A stretch of 64,000 bases of DNA from Streptomyces sp. NBC_00654 (GCF_026341775.1 NZ_JAPEOB010000004.1:124001-188000); one strand, 5' to 3'. Positions 17,618 through 25,111 are shown, numbered from the stretch's first letter. Translations and numbers: made by a program. The notes: generated from the sequence alone by a model not told the origin.

Positions 17618-18212
17618 GCTCTGCCTCCCATGCCGGGTCTGGCACCGGACCGGTGGTGCGGTTCGGCGTGCACGCGGCGCGGTGCGCGGCGGGGGCTCCG
17701 TACCGGGTGGGTCCGTGCTCCGGTCCGCCGGGCGGCCCGCCACCCCGTGCCGAGAAGCATCATTCTCGGACCGGTGGCCGGGGGCGGGCGTCTCCTTCCG
17801 TGCGCAGAAACGATCGGTGCACCTGCGCGGAATCGATCGGTGCACGTACGCGGAAACGATCGGTGCACGTGCGCGGAGACGATCGATGCGACACCGCCGG
17901 ATCGTCCCCGGACAGCCCTTCGGACCTGCCTGAATGCGTGCCGGCCACGGATTGTGCCGCGACTTGGCCATCTTCGCGTGCCTGTCGGCGGCCGCCGCGA
18001 CTTGGATGGGGCGTGACCGCCCGCGCGTGATCCCGCGTGCCGGACACGGCGGACGGCAGGCAGCCCCCGACCCCCGGAGACCCCTCTCCGGACCCGTCAC
18101 CGCACCGCTGGACGGGACCCGCCGGCCGTGTGCGGTGCCGGAACCGCCGGAGTGCTCCGCCCACGTCGGGGCCGGTCCGCCTCCGACACCCGTTCCTCCA
18201 TGAGGAGTCACC
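17618..18212. promoter_or_regulatory. 595-bp divergent intergenic region
   Basis: No convincing gene on either strand. It lies between the minus-strand unknown gene and the plus-strand gene at 18213. Its main feature is a four-copy 23-bp repeat array (separate entry). A near-match to the 16-bp cluster element on the minus strand at 17965-17983 is two bases too short and was not counted. Confidence 0.5.
17802..17893. repeat. Four iteron-like 23-bp direct repeats
   Basis: The core GATCGGTGCAC starts at 17812, 17835 and 17858, and a variant GATCGATGCG at 17881: exactly 23 bp apart, about two helical turns. The bases before each core also repeat (GCGCGGAAAC). GATCGGTGCAC is itself partly palindromic. 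The layout resembles a set of phased protein-binding sites upstream of the gene at 17159-17617. Confidence 0.88.
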
Positions 18213-18695
18213 ATGCCGAACGCCCCCGTACGGTCCCCGGGCACGCCGCAGCCGTCAGCGGTGTGCCCGTGCGGCTTCCTGTCCGCGGTGTGCCCGTGCG
18301 GTTTCCTGGACGCGCTCGTGGCGGACGCGCGCGGTGGCTCCTGGACCCCCACTCCGCTGGAGCGGCGCATCGCCGGCCTGCTCGCGATGGCGGCGGCGGG
18401 CGACGGCCTGCTCACCGCGGACCGGGTGCGCGCCGCGCTGTGGGAGGGCTCCCTCGCACTCGTCCAGGAGAACGACGGGAGACTGGCCCGGCTCCTGGCC
18501 GGACTGCTGTCCCTGCCGGTGGAGTACGGGGCGTACGGGGCATACGGGGATGTGCCGTACGGGGAAGCGCCTTACGGGGATGCGCCTTGCGGGGACACGC
18601 CGGACCGGGACTCCGACGCCGCCAGGCAGAGCCGGCGGACCCTGGACGCCGCGTACCGGTTCGTCGTGGCGACGGCCTCCGGTCATGCGTACTGA
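18213..18695 (+). CDS. Unknown protein with duplicated CPCGFL motif
   Basis: 160 residues, no family recognised. The N-terminus repeats AVCPCGFL twice (a short DNA duplication), giving four cysteines in two C-x-C pairs that could bind a metal. The middle LERRIAGLLAMAAAGDGLLTADRVRAALWEG is helical and resembles a small regulatory or docking domain. Residues around 108-130 form a Tyr/Gly repeat (PYGEAPYGDAP). ATG at 18213 has a GAGGAG ribosome site. Its end overlaps the proposed first ATG of the phosphopantetheinyl transferase by 11 bp, so the two genes are co-translated or at least co-transcribed. Confidence 0.6.
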   Translation: MPNAPVRSPGTPQPSAVCPCGFLSAVCPCGFLDALVADARGGSWTPTPLERRIAGLLAMAAAGDGLLTADRVRAALWEGSLALVQENDGRLARLLAGLLSLPVEYGAYGAYGDVPYGEAPYGDAPCGDTPDRDSDAARQSRRTLDAAYRFVVATASGHAY

Positions 18696-19515
18696 GCCCA
18701 GCGTCCGGAGCACGCGGGGTGCGGCGCCCGTGGTCCCGGGGCTCCGGGCTCCCCGGCCACTGGTCTCGCGGCCGCTGGTACCCCGGCCGCTGGTTCCCCG
18801 GCCTTTGGTTCCCCGGCTGTTGGTTCCCGGCGCCGCGCTCGGCCCGGTGCGCCCGCCCGGGGGCGCCTGCCAACTGTGGCTCGCCGACGCGAACGTACGG
18901 CCCGGGGCGGTCGACGACCTCGCCCGGCAGATTCTGGACGATACGGAACACGACCGTGCGGCCGAGCTGCACCGCCCCCTGGACCGGCGGTGCTACGTCA
19001 CCGCCCATGTCGCCCTCCGGGTCCTGCTCGGTGCCCATCTGGGCATCGCGGCGCACCGGGTGCGCTTCCGCCGCGAGCCCTGCCCCTGCTGCGGCGAGCC
19101 GCACGGCAGGCCCGCGGCCGAGGACCTCCGGGTGCCGCTGCACTTCTCGCTGTCGCACAGCGGTGATCTGGCGCTCCTCGCCTTCGCCGACGCACCGGTG
19201 GGCGTGGACGTGCAGACCACGGGTTCGGTGGAGGCCGCCGACGAGATCAGGGGGGTGCTGCATCCGCGGGAGGAGGCGGAACTGGCGGCCTGTGAGGAGC
19301 GTGTGCGCCCGGACGCGTTCGCCCGTGTCTGGGTACGGAAGGAGGCCTACCTCAAGGGTCTCGGTACGGGCCTGGCCCGGAGTCCCTCGCTGGACTATGT
19401 GGGCACCGGGCCGACGGCCGCCGCACTGCCCGGCTGGCGGGTGGAGGATGTCGCGGTGCCCCTGGGGTACGCGGCCGCGGCGGCGGTCGCGGCCGGGGGA
19501 CCGCTGTCCGGCTGA
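18685..19515 (+). CDS. Sfp-type 4'-phosphopantetheinyl transferase
   Basis: Transfers phosphopantetheine from CoA to carrier proteins. Conserved motifs are VPLHFSLSHSGDLALLAFA, GVDVQT (metal-binding Asp) and FARVWVRKEAYLKGLGTGL (the W-x-x-K-E-A-x-x-K signature). The first 54 residues are a low-complexity extension made of five PLVPR-type repeats. GTG at 18847, immediately before the core domain, may therefore be the true start. PKSE has its own transferase domain, so the probable clients are the tandem PCP at 23442 and the A-PCP at 38700 (inference). It is coupled to the gene at 18213 by overlap. Confidence 0.88.
   Translation: MRTEPSVRSTRGAAPVVPGLRAPRPLVSRPLVPRPLVPRPLVPRLLVPGAALGPVRPPGGACQLWLADANVRPGAVDDLARQILDDTEHDRAAELHRPLDRRCYVTAHVALRVLLGAHLGIAAHRVRFRREPCPCCGEPHGRPAAEDLRVPLHFSLSHSGDLALLAFADAPVGVDVQTTGSVEAADEIRGVLHPREEAELAACEERVRPDAFARVWVRKEAYLKGLGTGLARSPSLDYVGTGPTAAALPGWRVEDVAVPLGYAAAAAVAAGGPLSG
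18754..18828. repeat. Five in-frame 15-bp repeats
   Basis: Units of 15 bp (consensus CGGCCGCTGGTTCCC) begin at 18754, 18769, 18784, 18799 and 18814. In the transferase frame they encode PLVSR/PLVPR repeats. Confidence 0.85.
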
Positions 19516-19592
19516 CCGTGCGGCGGCGGTCGTGGCCGTCCGCTCTCCGCACGGGCGCCGGCGGCTCTTCCCGCTTCCCGCTTCCCGCCGGG

Positions 19593-20567
19593 TCAGTAGC
19601 TGTTCTCGGCGGGGGCGGCGCCGTCCGTTCCGATGTCGGCCAGTGCCCGCAGCACCATCGGCGGGTGCTCGGCCAGCCGTTGCAGCAGATGCGGCCACCA
19701 GCCGGTGCCGTAGGGGGCGTGGATGCGGCACACCAGCCCGTCCTGCCGGAAGCGGCGCAGCAGGGCCGGCTGCACGCCGTGGAGCATCTCGATCTCGACG
19801 GTCCGCCGCAGCAGTCCTCGTTGCCGCGCCGAGGCGAGCAGCGCGGGGTCCTGGGTGGCCAGACTGAGCCGGACCCCGCGCTCCAGGAGCAGTTGGGCGA
19901 GATCCAGGTATCGGTCGTCCAGCGCCGGGCCGCGCGGCAGGGCGATATGGCCGGGTTCCGGTGAGGCGCCCTTGACCAGCCGGATCGTGCAGCCGGGCCG
20001 GGCCAGTTCCGCCGCGTCGTGCGGGGTGCGGTGCAGATGGGCCTGGAGGGTGATGCCGAGGTTCGTGTGGCTGGCGCGGAGCTCGCGGTAGGCGTCGAGC
20101 ACGGTATCGACGCCGGGGGCGGGCCCCATGCTCAGGACGACCTCGCTTCCGCGGCTGGCCGCGGCCGTCACGATCCGGCCGGTGTTCCGCGTGGCCAGGC
20201 GGGCCGACCGGGCCAGGCCGACCTGGGCCAGGTCGAAGCCGAGCCGCTCCGGCACCGGTTCGTGGGCGAGCAGGGCGAGGTACTCCGCGACGGTCCGCTC
20301 GACCTCCGCGGGATCGTCCGGGTACGGGCGGTCGGTGGTGTACTCGGCGCTCAGCAGATAGCCCTTGGTCCGCAGCCGGTCGGCGCGTTCGAGGAATCCG
20401 GCCCGGTCCGGCGCGGGCACGTAGCGCCGCGCGGCGGGGGCCAGGATGTCCTGGAGGACGGAGCCGGGCCCGGTCGGGGCGGTGCGGACGAGGGAGTCGG
20501 CGGCGAGCTTGCGCAGCCCCTCGGACGCGGCCTCCAGCAGGGCCCGCTGGGAGAGTTCGTCGGTCAT
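19593..20567 (-). CDS. Proline dehydrogenase family protein
   Basis: 324-residue FAD-dependent proline dehydrogenase (PRODH TIM barrel), which oxidises proline to pyrroline-5-carboxylate. Family segments include VVLSMGPAPGVDTVLDAYRELR, the barrel strand TIRLVKGASPEP with the flavin/substrate lysine, LATQDPALLASAR, and EIEMLHGVQP. The N-terminal 100 residues are helical. The C-terminal R-x-Y-x-P-Y-G region reads CRIHAPYGTGWWPHLLQRL, so the barrel end is conserved. It sits 80 bp downstream of the ATP-grasp-like gene, probably in one transcript. In this setting it may oxidise a proline-type unit for secondary metabolism rather than serve catabolism. Confidence 0.85.
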   Translation of the reverse strand: MTDELSQRALLEAASEGLRKLAADSLVRTAPTGPGSVLQDILAPAARRYVPAPDRAGFLERADRLRTKGYLLSAEYTTDRPYPDDPAEVERTVAEYLALLAHEPVPERLGFDLAQVGLARSARLATRNTGRIVTAAASRGSEVVLSMGPAPGVDTVLDAYRELRASHTNLGITLQAHLHRTPHDAAELARPGCTIRLVKGASPEPGHIALPRGPALDDRYLDLAQLLLERGVRLSLATQDPALLASARQRGLLRRTVEIEMLHGVQPALLRRFRQDGLVCRIHAPYGTGWWPHLLQRLAEHPPMVLRALADIGTDGAAPAENSY

Positions 20568-20647
20568 GGCTGCGCCTCGGTGTCGGTCCTCGGAGCGTGA
20601 CAGGGCTGCGGTGCGGGCGGCGTCCGGCGCCGGGGCCGGGGCCGTGG

Positions 20648-21625
20648 TCAGCCGGGGCACGAGGCCTTCTCCTGAGGCCGGGTCAGCCTGCGGATGCGCA
20701 GCCGGTCCAGTGCCAGCTGCCGGCGGGACCGGTGCAGGGTGTGGATGACACCGGTGCAGGCCCGGCGGCCGGCGGCCGTGCGGACAGCGGTGCCCGGCCG
20801 CGTACCCGGGTCGAAGCAGTAGACGGAGGGCAGCGACTCGATCGCGTCGATCACGTCCTGGCCGAGCCGGTCGGCCGTGCCGTGCGGCTCCACCCCGGTG
20901 ACGAGGACATCGGCCTCGCAGAGGGGGGAGTAGTCCGCTCCCGCCCACCGGTCCAGGAATTCCTCGGGCCGCGCATGGGCCAGTGCGGTCAGATCGGCCA
21001 GGTTGGTGCCCAGGCACAGGTCGTCGTATCCGGGCAGGACATCGCCGAGGAGGGGGAGGGCCGATACCGGTTGCGGGCCGCGGGAGGTGAGCACCAGACA
21101 GGTGCGGGCCGGGCCGTGGGTGATCCCGAGCGCGTCGAGCGTGTCCCGGGTACGGGCGATGAGCGCGGACACGGGACCGTGACCGGGTGCTGCCAGCGAG
21201 GTGCGGTCGGGCACGGTGAACGGCCCCTGCCGCCGGGTACGGTGCCGTCGGACCGCGACGACGACATGCCGACCGGCGCACGAGACGGTCTCCACGGTGT
21301 ACTCGCGCTCGTCGGACCGGTGGGGGGCACGGGGGAAGGCCGCCCGGGGCAGAGGCGGCGGAACCGGGACCCCCGGCAGCCCGAGCCGTCCGGCCAGCGC
21401 CGCGGCGAGCGGTACGCCGGAGGCCCGGCCGGCGATGACCCCCAGGGGGTGGTGCCGGGCGATCAGGGCCGCGGTCCGGCAGGGATCGGCACCGGAGTCG
21501 CTGCGTACCTGGACGACGCCCACGCCCCATTTGGCAAAGGATGTTGGCAATATATTGCCAAGCGGCTCGGTGTCGACGAGTACCGCCACAGCGGAGAATT
21601 CCCTGTTCGATCTCGCGATTTCCAC
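20648..21625 (-). CDS. ATP-grasp-like protein with its central domain missing
   Basis: 325 residues. The N-terminus (VAVLVDTEPLGNILPTSFAKWGVGVVQVRS, split here for description) matches the pre-ATP-grasp domain of amino-acid ligases. The later REYTVETVSCAGRHVVVAV, LDALGITHGPA and ESLPSV segments match the C-terminal half of the same family. About 100 residues that should carry the ATP-binding lysines are absent between GLPGVPVPPPLP and REYTVETVS. The usual metal-binding Glu/Asn after the LTxxGP turn is replaced (VLTSRGPQPVSALP). It is therefore probably inactive as a ligase. GTG at 21625 has AGAGGT upstream. An operator-like palindrome lies 60 bp before the start and another inside codons near the start. 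Confidence 0.6.
   Translation of the reverse strand: MEIARSNREFSAVAVLVDTEPLGNILPTSFAKWGVGVVQVRSDSGADPCRTAALIARHHPLGVIAGRASGVPLAAALAGRLGLPGVPVPPPLPRAAFPRAPHRSDEREYTVETVSCAGRHVVVAVRRHRTRRQGPFTVPDRTSLAAPGHGPVSALIARTRDTLDALGITHGPARTCLVLTSRGPQPVSALPLLGDVLPGYDDLCLGTNLADLTALAHARPEEFLDRWAGADYSPLCEADVLVTGVEPHGTADRLGQDVIDAIESLPSVYCFDPGTRPGTAVRTAAGRRACTGVIHTLHRSRRQLALDRLRIRRLTRPQEKASCPG
21531..21561. promoter_or_regulatory. TTGGCAA-type operator inside the 5' coding region
   Basis: Perfect 18-bp palindrome TTGGCAATATATTGCCAA at 21544-21561, preceded by a half-site TTGGCAAA at 21531. The half-sites are 7 bp with a 4-bp spacer. Confidence 0.75.
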
Positions 21626-21684
21626 GGTCCGCCACCTCTGGTCGGAAGTGTCACATCCGGGCTCAGTATTCACGTTTCCATGTG

Positions 21685-21722
21685 TAGGCAAAATATTGCC
21701 ACACCCTGGCACGCGTTGGCAA
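21685..21722. promoter_or_regulatory. TTGGCAA-type operator upstream of the ATP-grasp-like gene
   Basis: TAGGCAA-AATA-TTGCCAC at 21685-21702 (same 7-4-7 geometry) and a further half-site TTGGCAA at 21716-21722, about 60-100 bp before the GTG at 21625. Confidence 0.7.
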
Positions 21723-21898
21723 CAGTGCGGACGGGTGAGCGGGGCATGCGACCGCCTCCCCTCTCCCGGCGGCACCGGGGGAGGGGAGGCGGTGGGACAG
21801 CCCGAAGGGGAAGGGCGAGAAGGGCGGCTCGGCGAGGAAGGGAGAGGAAACGAAGAGGGAGGGAAGAGAACGGGCTCGGCCGGTGGGGCCGCCGGGGG

Positions 21899-23140
21899 TC
21901 AGCCCGCTGCGACGCCCTGCTTCTTGCCCCGCGCCTCCATCAGGCACTCCGCGGCCAGCCGCCAGATTTCGGCGGCGAGATCGATGTTGGCGTTCTCCTG
22001 TGCCTGCAGGGCCAGTTGCTGCAGGCCGGCCAGGCCCTCGTCCTCCTCGCCGCCGAGAATGCGCAGCTGATTGCCGAGCACTTCCAGGCGTATCCGCGTC
22101 TGGTACGGCAGGCGCAGATCGGTCCGGCCGAGCCGGTCCAGCAGGGCGCGGGCGTCCGCCGGCCGGCCCTCGTGGAAGGCCAGACGGGCGCGCAGGGCGG
22201 TCAGGGACTGCTCCAGTGCGGGCGTACGGGCGAAGGGCAGAGCGGCCTCGGCGGCCTCGATGCAGCGCTGGGCGGCATCGAGGTCGGGCGGGAACCTCTG
22301 CAGCTGGAGCTCCGCCATGGCCACCCGCAGCCGCAGCCAGATGGTGAGGTTCTCGCGGCTGTCGAAGCCGTCCAGAGCGCGCTGGAACAGGGACTCGGCC
22401 GCGTCGAACTCGCCCTCCCGCACCTTCAGGGCGCCCGCCGTCCACAGGGACTCGGCCCACAGGGTGTCGGAACGCCCTTCGACCAGGGCGGTCAGCTCGT
22501 CCGCGTGCCGGCGGGCGTCCGGCATCCGTCCGGCCTCCGCCTCCACGGACACCAGGACCAGCAGTGTGGCCGCCACGTCCTGGGTGGAGAGGCTGTTGTC
22601 CCGGGCCAGCCGGTACGCCGTCGCCGCGGCGTCGACCGCCGGGGTGATCTCGCCGGAGACGCGCAGGCACCTGGCGAACTGTGTCAGGGCACGCGAGCGC
22701 AGCTCGGCCAGGCCGATCTCCTCGCTGAGCACGACGAGCTGGTCGAGGTAGGCGCGCTCGGCTTCCTGGTCGCCGTGCCGTCGCTTCCACTGGCCCAGCA
22801 GCCACAGGGCCTGCCAGCGGAGCATCGGCTCCTGACCGTGCGACGACTCCAGTGCCTCGGCCAGCAGCTCGCTGGTCTCATCGGATTCGAGCGAGGTGGC
22901 GAGGGAGAGTATCTGTGCGAGTGAGGTGGCTCTGGACTCCTCGAACTCGGCGGCGCTGATGCCCAGCTGGCCCGCCAGGTGCGCCACGGCGCGTTCGGTG
23001 GGCTGGCGTGCGCCCGATTCCAGACGGGAGAGATAGCCGGTCGACATACCGTCCCCGGCGACGACGGCCTGCGACAGGCCGCGTTCGGTCCTCAGCTGCC
23101 TCAGTCGGCGGCCGAAGGATGGCTGCTCCAGCACGTGCAC
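21899..23140 (-). CDS. XRE-family regulator with TPR-like C-terminal domain
   Basis: About 413 residues. The N-terminal Cro/CI-type helix-turn-helix reads FGRRLRQLRTERGLSQ, then MSTGYLSRLESGARQP. The remaining 330 residues are repeated helical pairs rich in Ala/Leu/Glu (for example ALWLLGQWKRRHGDQEAERAYLDQL and ALKVREGEFDAAESLFQRAL), typical of TPR sensor domains that bind small molecules or peptides. GTG at 23140 or 23134 begins just before the helix-turn-helix; an ATG at 23239 would add a poorly supported extension. TTGGCAA palindromes lie on both sides and at neighbouring promoters, so it is the likely binder of that element and probably autoregulated (inference). Confidence 0.85.
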   Translation of the reverse strand: MHVLEQPSFGRRLRQLRTERGLSQAVVAGDGMSTGYLSRLESGARQPTERAVAHLAGQLGISAAEFEESRATSLAQILSLATSLESDETSELLAEALESSHGQEPMLRWQALWLLGQWKRRHGDQEAERAYLDQLVVLSEEIGLAELRSRALTQFARCLRVSGEITPAVDAAATAYRLARDNSLSTQDVAATLLVLVSVEAEAGRMPDARRHADELTALVEGRSDTLWAESLWTAGALKVREGEFDAAESLFQRALDGFDSRENLTIWLRLRVAMAELQLQRFPPDLDAAQRCIEAAEAALPFARTPALEQSLTALRARLAFHEGRPADARALLDRLGRTDLRLPYQTRIRLEVLGNQLRILGGEEDEGLAGLQQLALQAQENANIDLAAEIWRLAAECLMEARGKKQGVAAG

Positions 23141-23251
23141 GCCCCAACGGGTGGATGGATTACGGATGATTCCGGCCCTGGCACATGTTGCCGTAGTCGT
23201 GTCACACCGCTCGTTCCAGTTATGCCACAGGATATCCATGAACCATTCCGC

Positions 23252-23383
23252 TTGGCAAACGTCTGACCTCGGAAGCTATCGCTGCTGGCGGGATACGTAC
23301 CACCCTGCCTGGCAAAGGATCTTGCCCAAACCTTGGTAAGTTGTTGTCAAGTCGGTCGGGGCTGCCCTAGGCTGACTTGGCAA
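23252..23383. promoter_or_regulatory. Cluster of TTGGCAA half-sites between XRE regulator and tandem PCP gene
   Basis: TTGGCAA at 23252-23258, an imperfect pair TGGCAA..TTGCCCAA at 23310-23329, TTGTCAA at 23344-23350 and TTGGCAA at 23377-23383. They occupy the divergent promoter region between the regulator and the carrier-protein gene. The 15-bp string TGGCAAAGGATNTTG is shared with the site at 21532. Confidence 0.7.
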
Positions 23384-23441
23384 CACACGGAACGGATCGA
23401 GCCGATACGGCGAACCCACCATGCCCACGGGAGTGGCCGAA

Positions 23442-24074
23442 ATGACCAGTGACCGCTTTGCAGTCATCGCCGCCACGGGCGCCCCGGCCGACACCCCGGC
23501 AGCCCGGAGCACGGAGGCGGACGAGCCCGTCCGGCCCGCCGATCCGGTGTGCGAGGTCCGGGAGTTCCTCTTCGAGGCGTGGAGGGACCTGCTCGGCTGC
23601 GCCGGCCTCACCGAGCACTCCGACTTCTTCGCCCGCGGTGGCGACTCGCTCCTGATCACCCGGCTGGCGCGGCGCGTCGGCAAGCGGTTCGGCGTGGTGG
23701 TCACGATGCACGACATGTCGCGCCGCAACCTCGGGGACCAGATCGTCCTCGTCCGCACGAGGCTCTCCCGCGGGCCGGCGCACCGGGCCCGGCCCGTCGT
23801 GACCACCCGGAGCATCCGTACCTTCGTCGCCCGGCAGTGGGCCGAACTGCTCGGCTGCGGTGTCCCCTTCGACCACTCGGACTTCTTCGCCCTCGGCGGC
23901 GACTCGCTGCTCGGCACCCGCCTGGTGCGGCGTCTGGAGAAGGAGTTCGGCGTCGACGTCCCGGTGCGCGACATCCTGGGCGCCACCACGCTGGCCGGCC
24001 AGGTGCTGCTGCTCGGTGGACTGCTCGCCGAGTCCCCGCGCCCCGCCCACACGCCGCGCAGCCGCGCCGCCTAG
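23442..24074 (+). CDS. Free-standing tandem carrier protein (PCP-PCP didomain)
   Basis: 210 residues with two complete peptidyl/aryl carrier domains and nothing else. The first has FFARGGDSLLITRL (phosphopantetheine Ser69); the second has FFALGGDSLLGTRL (Ser155). The domains share V/IR-x-F-x-x-x-W-x-x-L-L-G-C and HSDFFA blocks, so they probably arose by duplication. The second is closer to consensus (RRLEKEFG). ATG 23442 has GGGAG eight bases upstream; ATG 23421 is an alternative. Tandem carriers usually raise flux through a tethered substrate. No adenylation domain is adjacent; the nearest loading enzyme is the A-PCP at 38700. A multi-site TTGGCAA promoter lies upstream. Confidence 0.9.
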   Translation: MTSDRFAVIAATGAPADTPAARSTEADEPVRPADPVCEVREFLFEAWRDLLGCAGLTEHSDFFARGGDSLLITRLARRVGKRFGVVVTMHDMSRRNLGDQIVLVRTRLSRGPAHRARPVVTTRSIRTFVARQWAELLGCGVPFDHSDFFALGGDSLLGTRLVRRLEKEFGVDVPVRDILGATTLAGQVLLLGGLLAESPRPAHTPRSRAA

Positions 24075-24429
24075 CACTTCCGCCTTCTCACTCCTTCCGC
24101 CTTCGCGCTCCCTCGCCCTTCGTTCCCCGCCTCCTCGCCCCCTTGCGTCCCTTGCCCCCTTGCGTCCCTCGGCCGGCTCGCGCCGTCCGGGGGCGTTCGT
24201 GTGTCCGGAGCTCTCCGCCGCTGCGCCACCAGGGCTTCCGCCCGTACTCCGGGTACGCCGCCCGCACTCCTCGTACTCCACCCGACGCCCCGCCCGTACT
24301 CCGCTCATACAGGCAAGTTGCCAAAGTCTGGCAAATCGTTGCCATGGGAGCCCGTCTTCACTAGCTTCCTGTCATCGGCGGATGCCCATCGGCCGATGAC
24401 CGCACCGCAGTCCCGTACGAGGAGCAGCC
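24075..24429. promoter_or_regulatory. Intergenic region with operator pair and inverted repeat
   Basis: About 355 bp with no gene. The first 200 bp are pyrimidine-rich (CTCC/CCTT runs). Two operator-like elements follow: TTGCCAA at 24318-24324 and a perfect TGGCAA-ATCG-TTGCCA at 24329-24344. An 8-bp inverted repeat TCATCGGC/GCCGATGA with a 12-base centre lies at 24372-24399, just upstream of the short ORF at 24430. Confidence 0.65.
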
Positions 24430-24501
24430 ATGAACATCACGCACCCCGCGCCCGCGCCCGGTGTCCGGACCGGTTCCGGCGAGAACGTCGAGTGGCCCTG
24501 A
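24430..24501 (+). CDS. 23-residue leader-like ORF with strong ribosome site
   Basis: ATG 24430 to TGA 24499-24501 encodes a 23-residue peptide that begins MNITHPAPAP and ends GENVEWP. GAGGAG lies five bases upstream, the best ribosome site in this neighbourhood, and the ORF sits just after the TTGGCAA operator and an inverted repeat. It could be a translated leader peptide for the gene at 24578 or a small peptide product. There is no homology evidence; its case is the ribosome site and position only. Confidence 0.4.
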   Translation: MNITHPAPAPGVRTGSGENVEWP

Positions 24502-24577
24502 TCCACACCCTCCGGCCGAGCAGCCTCGACCGGCCGCCGGGCCGAGTTGCCCCGATCCGCCGTCAGAAGGACATCCC

Positions 24578-25111
24578 GTGACGCACATAGCGCTCGACAA
24601 CGATCTGCCCGGCATCAGCGGACTGATGGCGCACCGGCCGGACACCGGCGAACCGCTGGGCAGGCTGGCCGACGCCCTGCTGACCGCGCCGTCCTCGCTG
24701 AGCCGGGGCGAGCGCGAGCTGATCGCCGCCTATGTCTCCGAGCTCAACGGCACCGCGTTCTGCTCCGCCTCCCACAGCGCTTTCGCCGCCGCCCAGCTCG
24801 ACGGCGGCCGGGCCCTGGTCGACGCGGTGCTCACCGACGCCGCCACCGCGCCGGTCGGTCCCAAGCTGCGCGCCCTGCTCCGTATCGCGGCCGAGGTACA
24901 GGCCGCGGCGCGCCCGGTGTCCGACGAGGCCGTCGCGGCCGCCCGCGCCGAGGGTGCCGACGACACCGACCTCCACGACACCGTTCTGATCGCCGCCGCC
25001 TTCTGCATGTTCAACCGTTACGTCGACGGCCTGGCCACCGCTCTCCCCTCCGACCCCGCCGACTACACGCGGACGGCCGAGCGAATCGTCGAGCGGGGCT
25101 ACCGGGGCTGA
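24578..25111 (+). CDS. AhpD/CMD-like peroxidase-related protein
   Basis: 177-residue protein of the carboxymuconolactone decarboxylase/AhpD family (peroxidase-related subgroup). The diagnostic segment is LSRGERELIAAYVSELNGTAFCSASHS: the family C-x-x-C-x-x-x-H motif keeps the second Cys and the His, but the first Cys is Ala/Phe. A classical disulfide redox cycle is therefore doubtful. GTG at 24578 has AGAAGGA seven bases upstream. It is a second AhpD-fold protein in the cluster besides 15975-17009. It is downstream of the leader-like ORF and its TTGGCAA operator and so likely belongs to the XRE regulon (inference). Confidence 0.8.
   Translation: MTHIALDNDLPGISGLMAHRPDTGEPLGRLADALLTAPSSLSRGERELIAAYVSELNGTAFCSASHSAFAAAQLDGGRALVDAVLTDAATAPVGPKLRALLRIAAEVQAAARPVSDEAVAAARAEGADDTDLHDTVLIAAAFCMFNRYVDGLATALPSDPADYTRTAERIVERGYRG

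Noticed and set aside
17802..17893. Plasmid or replication origin iterons
   Set aside because: There is no replication initiator gene or AT-rich region nearby; a regulatory array is more likely.
17965..17983. Minus-strand GCACGCGAAGATGG as a cluster element
   Set aside because: It is two bases too short and ends ATGG, so it breaks the fixed 16-bp spacing seen in all other sites.
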